This document shows positions 59,056 through 64,000 of a stretch of DNA of 64,000 nt, piece after piece. The stretch covers positions 2,666,001 through 2,730,000 of the forward strand of contig NZ_CP108644.1 of NCBI RefSeq assembly GCF_041435495.1. The letters run 5' to 3'. Position 1 is the first letter of the stretch; every line of letters starts with the position of its first letter. This DNA is from Streptomyces sp. NBC_01116 (GTDB lineage Bacteria; Actinomycetota; Actinomycetes; Streptomycetales; Streptomycetaceae). The notes beneath the pieces were generated by a model. It was not told the origin of the DNA, made no database searches, and saw only the letters and a list, made by a program, of their open reading frames with translations. Both the position numbers and the translations under genes were made by a program.

Positions 59056-60227
59056 GAGGCCGTTCCCTCCGTCGGCAGTTCGGCGCGGACGCGGAAGCCG
59101 CCGCCCGGCACCGGACCGTACGTGACGCCACCGCCCACCGCGACCGCGCGCTCCCGCATGCCGATCAGGCCGAAGCCCCGGCCGTCGGGCGGGGCGGTGG
59201 GAGGCTGCGCCGGGGGGCCGTCGTCCACGACCTCGACGGTTAGCCGGGTGGCGTCGCGGGTCACCGACACCGCGGTGTGCCGCGCGGCGGAGTGCTTCAC
59301 CACGTTGGTCAGCGCCTCCTGCACGATCCGGTACGCCGTGGCCTCGACGACCGCGGGCAGGGCGGCGTCCCCCGTGTCCCGCCGCAGGCTGACCCGTACC
59401 CCGCCCGCCTCGACCCCCGCGACCAGTTCGTCCAGCTGGGCGAGGCGGGGAGCCGGAGCCGTGGACTCCGCCGCGCGCAGGACGGACAGCGTGGCGCGCA
59501 GTTCCCGTACGGCTTCCTTGCCGGAGGCGCGCACCTGCGTCATCGCCTGCCGCGCAACCTCCGGCGCGGCGTCCAGCGCGTCCAGCGCCACCCCGGCCTG
59601 CACGGTCATCGCGCTCACCGTGTGCGCGAGGATGTCGTGGATCTCCCGGGCGACCCGCGCCCGCTCCTGGCGGACCCGGCGGGCGGCCTCCCGCTCGCGG
59701 TCCTCCTCGGCCCGCGCGGCGCGCGCAGCGTACTCCGCCAGCAGTTCCCTACGGGTGCGCACCACCTCGCCCAGGAGCAGCGGGACGAGCGGCCAGACCA
59801 TCTCCAGGACGGGCAGCCCCTGCGGGTTGACCACGTCCCGGCCGATCTTCAGCGCCACCGCGCCCGAGAGCGTCGCGGCGATCACCCCGGTCCACAGGGT
59901 GCGCCGGCGGTCGCCGAGCACCGCGACCGTGTACAGCGCGACGATCACCGGGAGGTTCAGCAGTTCGCCGATGTGCCCGTGCAGCGCCCACCCGGCGCAG
60001 GCCGCCCCGGTCACCCAGACCACCGGAACGGGCCGACGCCGGCGGAGGACGAGCGCCGCCAGGGAGACCACGAGGAGGGCCCAGGTCAGCGCGTCGGCCT
60101 GGCGGTAGCCGGGCTCGTTGACGGCCGCGTCGGCGGTGGTGAGCACCCCCACCACGGCCACCACCAGCAGATCCACGACGATCGGCGGCAGAGCCCGCGC
60201 ACGGGCGGCCAGGCGCTCGAAGGTCAT
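59052..60227 (-). CDS. two-component sensor histidine kinase (NarX/DesK-like)
   Basis: A 391-residue membrane kinase. About four to five hydrophobic helices fill residues 15-155 without a large extracellular domain, so it may sense within or near the membrane. The HisKA_3 dimerisation helix has His197 in RVAREIHDILAHTVSAM. The ATP-binding domain shows the N-box VQEALTNVVKHS, the VVDDGPP G1-type loop and GFGLIGMRERA. ATG 60227 (GTG 60230 adjacent) has GAGGGGG close upstream. It heads the leftward operon of kinase, repeat ORF, regulator, MITE, ABC ATPase and permease, the layout of exporter-linked stress or antibiotic sensing systems. Confidence 0.92.
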   Translation of the reverse strand: MTFERLAARARALPPIVVDLLVVAVVGVLTTADAAVNEPGYRQADALTWALLVVSLAALVLRRRRPVPVVWVTGAACAGWALHGHIGELLNLPVIVALYTVAVLGDRRRTLWTGVIAATLSGAVALKIGRDVVNPQGLPVLEMVWPLVPLLLGEVVRTRRELLAEYAARAARAEEDREREAARRVRQERARVAREIHDILAHTVSAMTVQAGVALDALDAAPEVARQAMTQVRASGKEAVRELRATLSVLRAAESTAPAPRLAQLDELVAGVEAGGVRVSLRRDTGDAALPAVVEATAYRIVQEALTNVVKHSAARHTAVSVTRDATRLTVEVVDDGPPAQPPTAPPDGRGFGLIGMRERAVAVGGGVTYGPVPGGGFRVRAELPTEGTAS

Positions 60228-60230
60228 CAC

Positions 60231-60660
60231 CCCCTCACGGTAGGAGGCGGGGCGTCCGGCCGCATACGACAGCGGGAGTACACCGGTCCGCGCCCGGCCG
60301 TACGGGGCAGGGCGGCGGGAAGGTCGTGGCGCGGGCGCGTGGCGGGGGCGTGGCGGGGTCACGGCGGCAGCGCGGCCGGTGACGCGGGGCACGGTGCCGA
60401 AGGGCTCGGCGCCGTACCCGTCGGGCAGCAGTTCGGGCGCGGCGCAACCTTCCGTCCGGCAGGACGTTCGGCAGGGGGTGGGAGCGGGCAAATCGATCAG
60501 GTGGGCCCGAAGGCGGAATCCCCGCCGCAGGGCGCTCCCGACCGTCCCCCTCACCCGGCGGGTGTACGCGGCTCCGCGCCGTCGTCCGTCCGCCGGTCCC
60601 GCCGACCGCACACCGAAGCGCCCGCGTGAACTACGCACCATCAGGGAAAGGAGCGCCGCG
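60231..60660. other. 430-base divergent gap, no gene seen
   Basis: Lies between the leftward kinase and rightward amidase genes. It is very G/C-rich with open but unconvincing frames on both strands. I see no clear promoter boxes, RNA gene or repeat. Confidence 0.5.
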
Positions 60661-61536
60661 ATGGCGACCCCGCTGTCTGCAGCCAGGCTGCTCAAAGCCC
60701 TCCGCGACGAAGGCCTCCACGTCGTCGAGCACCGGAGTTGGCGTACCAACAACCGGAACCACAAGGGTCCCTGGGGGCCGACGCACGGCGTGATGATCCA
60801 TCACACCGTCACCTCGGGCACCGCCTCCTCGGTCGAACTCTGCTACAACGGCCACTCCGCCCTGCCCGGCCCGCTCTGCCACGGGGTCATCTCCAAGGAC
60901 GGGTCCGTCCACCTCGTGGGCAACGGACGGGCCAACCACGCCGGGCTCGGCGACGACGACGTCCTGCGCGCCGTCGTCGCGGAGAAGGCGCTGCCCCCGG
61001 ACAACGAGGCCAACACCGACGGCAACCGGCACTTCTACGGCTTCGAATGCGTCAACCTCGGCGACGGCAAGGATCCCTGGCCGGCGGCCCAGCTGCTGGC
61101 GATCGAGCGCGCCGCCGCCGCCGTCTGCCGGGCGCACGGCTGGTCGCAGCGGTCGGTGATCGGGCACCTGGAGTGGCAGCCGGGCAAGGTCGATCCGCGC
61201 GGGTTCACCATGAACGCGATGCGCGCGCGGATCGGCAAGCGGCTGGACGCCTCCCCGGACGGGCCCTCCGATCCGCCGCCGAAGCCGACGTACGAGCCGT
61301 TCCCCGGGGCCGCGTTCTTCAAGGTCGGCCGCAACAGCGCGGTCGTCACGGCGATGGGCAAGCGGCTGGTGTCCGAGGGCTGCGGACGGTACACGGTGGG
61401 CCCCGGCCCGGCCTGGTCCGAGGCCGACCGGAAGTCGTACGCCGCCTGGCAGCGCAAGCTGGGCTACACGGGCGGCGACGCGGACGGCGTTCCCGGCAAG
61501 AGCAGTTGGGACCGGCTCAAGGTGCCCAACGTGTGA
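60661..61536 (+). CDS. N-acetylmuramoyl-L-alanine amidase with peptidoglycan-binding tail
   Basis: A 291-residue endolysin-like enzyme that would cut the bond between muramic acid and the stem peptide. The Amidase_2 domain (about 30-195) has the zinc ligand pair in VMIHHTVTSG, a second His in NHAGLGDD, and GHLEWQPGKVDP, with substitutions typical of this group. A Pro-rich linker leads to a C-terminal binding domain (FFKVGRNSAVVTAMGKRLV through GVPGKSSWDRLK). No signal peptide is present, so release would need a holin-like or alternative route. ATG 60661 follows AAGGAG. No other phage genes are near. Confidence 0.88.
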   Translation: MATPLSAARLLKALRDEGLHVVEHRSWRTNNRNHKGPWGPTHGVMIHHTVTSGTASSVELCYNGHSALPGPLCHGVISKDGSVHLVGNGRANHAGLGDDDVLRAVVAEKALPPDNEANTDGNRHFYGFECVNLGDGKDPWPAAQLLAIERAAAAVCRAHGWSQRSVIGHLEWQPGKVDPRGFTMNAMRARIGKRLDASPDGPSDPPPKPTYEPFPGAAFFKVGRNSAVVTAMGKRLVSEGCGRYTVGPGPAWSEADRKSYAAWQRKLGYTGGDADGVPGKSSWDRLKVPNV

Positions 61537-61549
61537 CGGCGGCGCGTCC

Positions 61550-61585
61550 GGCTCCTTCCCCTCTCCACCCGGAGGGGAAGGAGCC
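61550..61585. terminator. bidirectional terminator after the amidase
   Basis: A perfect 14-bp stem (61550-61563 with 61572-61585) and an 8-base loop lie between the convergent amidase and FG-GAP genes. Confidence 0.75.
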
Positions 61586-61607
61586 CGGGGCGAAGGAGCC
61601 GGAGTGG

Positions 61608-63071
61608 TCAGCGGTTGAAGCCGCTGCCCAGGCCCGCCTTCGTGGCCACCGTGCCGAGCGTCCCGTGGCCGAAGCTGAACGAGCCCTTGGCCACGAGGCC
61701 GGAGCCGATGGCCGGGAACACCCACAGGGAGCCCTCGCCCGCGTTCTCGCCGGGGGCGCCCACGGCCAGTTCGGTGCGGCCGTCGCCGTTGAGGTCGCGC
61801 AGGGCCGCCGCGCCGCCGAAGCGGTCGTCCTTCTCCACGGCCCCGACGACGTCCGGCGTGCCCTGGTTGAAGCCGTAGCTCCCCTTGCCCGTGGGGCCGG
61901 TGGCGGTGCCGGGGAGGACGACGAGGCCGCCCGCCGAGGCGACGGTGCCCTGGTCCTCTCCGGGGACGCCCACCGCGATCTCGCCGTAGCCGTCGCCGTC
62001 GGTGTCCCCGATGGCGACGGACGCGCCGAAGCCGTCGTCGTGCTCGGCGGCGCCGGGGACGCCGGGCGAGTCCTGGTTGAGCACGACGGCCTTGGTGCCC
62101 TGCGGGCCGGTCGCGCTCCCCGGTACGTAGGTGAGCATGCCGCCCTTGGCGAGCGGCAGGTCCAGGTCGCTGTCGTAGCCGTCGACGGCGCGCCCGACGG
62201 CGAGGTCGGCGTACCGGTCGTTGTTCACGTTGCCGACGGCGAGGTGCTCGCCGCCCTCCAGGTTGTAGCCGTCCTTCCCCTTGACGGAGGTGAGGTCCGG
62301 GCCGAGCCCGGCCGGGCCGCCGAAGCCCGTCATGATGCGCCGGGCGTCGTACTCGTCGCCGTCGTTGGCGAGGACGGCGAGATCGTCGCGGCCGTCGCCG
62401 TTCAGGTCGCCCGCGGCCACGTCGAGGTACCGCCGGTCGTCGGCGTTCGGGATCTCGGTGGCCGCCGCCGCGACGCCGTCGCGGGTGAAGGGGCCGCTGA
62501 GCGCGTGCAGGGCGATGTGCCCGGCGCCGACGAGGTCCGGGGCGCCGTCGCCGTCGAAGTCGCCGACGGCCAGCCACCGGCCGAGGCCGTTGTACTCCTC
62601 GCCGGTCAGCAGGGTCGCCCCGCCGGCCAGGCCGCCCGGCCCGCCCCACAGGACGGTCACGCCGCCGCCCGCGACGGCCGCTCCGGTCTTCTCGCCGGGC
62701 GAACCGACGACCAGGTCCGCGTATCCGTCCTGGTCGAGATCGGCGGAGGCGACCGCGCCGCCGAAGGCGTCACCGGCCTCCGGGGCACCGGGGACTCCCG
62801 CCGAGGCCTGGGTGAAGACCCGCTTCGCGGAGTCCTTGACCCCGTTGCGGGAGCCGTAGGCCACGCCGACGTATCCGGCGCCCTTGAACCCCTTGACGGT
62901 CGCGCCCGGCGCGGCGAACGCCAGGTCCGGATAGCCGTCGCCGTTGAAGTCGGCGCGGGGGCCGTGGGGGTCGGGGGCCGGCGCGGGCCGGGCGGCGGCG
63001 GGCAGGGCGACGATCGCGGTGGCCAGGGTCACGGCCAGGACGACACCGGTACCGAGTGCTCGGGATGTCAC
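61608..63071 (-). CDS. secreted FG-GAP/integrin-alpha-like beta-propeller protein
   Basis: A 487-residue exported protein with a signal peptide (VVLAVTLATAIVALPAAARP) and about seven FG-GAP blades. Each has a calcium-loop motif of the type DFNGDGYPDLAF, DLDQDGYADLVVGSPGE, DFDGDGAPDLV, DLNGDGRDDLAV, DTDGDGYGEIAVGVPGE and DLNGDGRTELAVGAPGE. It is built entirely of the propeller, with no catalytic domain, which suggests an extracellular binding role. GTG 63071 follows AAGGAG by 5 bases. The farther upstream frame lacks a start site. Confidence 0.92.
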   Translation of the reverse strand: MTSRALGTGVVLAVTLATAIVALPAAARPAPAPDPHGPRADFNGDGYPDLAFAAPGATVKGFKGAGYVGVAYGSRNGVKDSAKRVFTQASAGVPGAPEAGDAFGGAVASADLDQDGYADLVVGSPGEKTGAAVAGGGVTVLWGGPGGLAGGATLLTGEEYNGLGRWLAVGDFDGDGAPDLVGAGHIALHALSGPFTRDGVAAAATEIPNADDRRYLDVAAGDLNGDGRDDLAVLANDGDEYDARRIMTGFGGPAGLGPDLTSVKGKDGYNLEGGEHLAVGNVNNDRYADLAVGRAVDGYDSDLDLPLAKGGMLTYVPGSATGPQGTKAVVLNQDSPGVPGAAEHDDGFGASVAIGDTDGDGYGEIAVGVPGEDQGTVASAGGLVVLPGTATGPTGKGSYGFNQGTPDVVGAVEKDDRFGGAAALRDLNGDGRTELAVGAPGENAGEGSLWVFPAIGSGLVAKGSFSFGHGTLGTVATKAGLGSGFNR

Positions 63072-63329
63072 AGGGACTCCTTCTGCCGGAACGTTCACCG
63101 CGACGGCGTTACGGGACGGCCGGAAAGCGCTGTCCCCGTTGCGCCGTGGCGTGCACGCCCGAGTCGGAAATGGGTGGGATCGAGTGGCCACTCGCACCCC
63201 TTCAGACGGGCGTACCGGGCGAAGGGTTGTGCTCGGCACGGCAGTTCAGCCCCTTAGGGTTTCCTCGCGCGCCGGTGGCGCCACGGTGGTCCGACGGTGG
63301 ATCACCGACGAACTCCGAGGGACGGTGCG

Positions 63330-63914
63330 ATGACGGCCGAGGTGCGAACGGTGGGGGCCGGTGAGCTGAACCGGTACGCCGAGGGGATCCGCGACGTGTA
63401 CGCGCGGGCGTTCGCGGCCCCGCCCTGGAACGAGGATCCGGCGCAGGCCGACAGCTATGGGGAGCGGCTCGCGCGGGACGCGCTCCGGCCCGGGTTCACG
63501 GCGGCGGTGGCGACGGCCGGGGGGACGGTGACCGGATTCGCCACGGCCTGGACCACCCCGGAGGTCTTTCCGGCGGACCGCAGCTACGGGCAGGTCACCG
63601 AGGCCCTCGGGCCAGTGCGGACGCGGGCGTGGCTCTGCGGCGCGCTGGAGGTGAACGAGCTGGCGGTGGCGCCTCGGGCGCACGGCAGGGGGCTCGGCGC
63701 GGCGCTGCTGCACACGGTGACGGGGGCCGCGCCGGACGGGCGTTGCTGGCTGCTGACCTCCGTGCGGGCCGAGCCGGCGCTGCGCCTGTACGAGCGGGCG
63801 GGCTGGCGGCGGGTCGACGCGCCCGTGCCCGGCGCGGCCGCTCTCGTGGTGCTGCTCGGCCCCCGCCATCCGCGCCGGGCGGAGGCCGAGGCGGAGGCGG
63901 AGGCGAAGGGCTGA
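63330..63914 (+). CDS. GNAT-family N-acetyltransferase
   Basis: A 194-residue acetyl-CoA-dependent transferase. The acetyl-CoA loop appears as ELAVAPRAHGRGLGAALL, followed by the strand/helix LLTSVRAEPALRLYERAGW. The N-terminal half contains AFAAPPWNEDPAQADSY, typical of a subgroup of small GNATs. The C-terminus is a short Glu/Ala repeat (AEAEAEAEAKG). Substrate unknown. ATG 63330 has GAGGGA 8 bases upstream. Confidence 0.88.
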   Translation: MTAEVRTVGAGELNRYAEGIRDVYARAFAAPPWNEDPAQADSYGERLARDALRPGFTAAVATAGGTVTGFATAWTTPEVFPADRSYGQVTEALGPVRTRAWLCGALEVNELAVAPRAHGRGLGAALLHTVTGAAPDGRCWLLTSVRAEPALRLYERAGWRRVDAPVPGAAALVVLLGPRHPRRAEAEAEAEAKG

Positions 63915-63925
63915 CAGCCCCCGTA

Positions 63926-64000
63926 CTAGAGCGCGACGGCCAGCAGAGCGCACGCCGCGAGCGCGAAGGCGGTGCGCACCTGGTGGAGGGTGTTCCAGCG
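63926..64000 (-). CDS. C-terminal end of a DUF1772/anthrone-oxygenase-like membrane protein, partial
   Basis: The last 24 codons and TAG stop (63926-63928) of a leftward gene read RWNTLHQVRTAF, a pattern that precedes the last helix of DUF1772 membrane proteins, then a hydrophobic end ALAACALLAVAL. The rest lies outside the window. The call rests on this short match. Confidence 0.5.
   Translation of the reverse strand, partial: RWNTLHQVRTAFALAACALLAVAL

Noticed and set aside
58940..59131. N-terminal extension of the response regulator with RPHERDAVR repeats
   Set aside because: It would overlap the kinase gene by up to 80 bases and has no start site. The repeat makes better sense in the MNGTLYG frame, and GTG 58939 has its own ribosome site.

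Overview
The window is about 72-73% GC, densely packed, with frequent GTG and some TTG starts, strong AGGAGG-type ribosome sites and long antisense shadow frames. With its gene content this points to a Streptomyces chromosome (core region, not a chromosome end). From memory, the gene order resembles the part of the S. coelicolor chromosome that carries asd2, pepN, the csnR-K chitosan-oligosaccharide operon and ssbB. I could not run an alignment to confirm this.

Layout. 1-6.2 kb: end of a secreted protease-like gene, asd, a DUF1203 gene, pepN, an unknown gene and a nonsense-broken gene. 6.2-8.8 kb: allantoicase, a LysR regulator and a small membrane protein. 8.8-14.8 kb: malQ, preceded by a 12-residue-repeat protein, and a divergent secreted GH84-type hexosaminidase. 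14.8-17.4 kb: HNH nuclease, MscS channel, lipoprotein. 17.5-24.4 kb: the csnR-E-F-G-H-K operon (ROK repressor, ABC uptake system, GH4 glycosidase, sugar kinase) with a promoter and a 15-bp palindromic operator. 24.7-36.0 kb: a seven-gene signalling locus (GlnX-like membrane protein, GlnH-like binding protein, coiled-coil protein, PknG kinase, PP2C phosphatase, VWA protein, FHA protein). The kinase, phosphatase and FHA protein each carry two zinc-ribbon-like Cys clusters. 36.0-37.5 kb: isoaspartyl methyltransferase and a divergent truncated globin. 37.8-45.0 kb: two FtsX-type permeases and their ATPase, ended by a MITE. 45.3-51.4 kb: S33 peptidase, then a leftward ettA-thioesterase-unknown cluster and a thioester/sortase surface protein. 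51.5-55.7 kb: ssbB and two coupled dynamin/YfjP-like GTPases. 56.0 kb: tRNA-Arg(TCT). 56.2-60.2 kb: a leftward kinase-regulator-ABC-2 exporter operon with a 39-residue repeat ORF at the kinase/regulator junction and a second MITE. 60.6-64 kb: amidase, FG-GAP protein, acetyltransferase and the C-terminus of a membrane protein.

How genes work together. csnEFG would import chitosan oligomers, csnH and csnK would process them, and csnR would repress. The PknG locus reads as an amino-acid-sensing phospho-signalling circuit: periplasmic binding protein, membrane relay, kinase and opposing phosphatase, FHA reader, and VWA scaffold. The most unusual sequence structures are the tandemly copied translation-start module at 58936-59055, the two related MITEs that each abut a stop codon, and the repeat protein fused end to end with malQ. 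No CRISPR array, rRNA, complete insertion sequence or prophage was seen.
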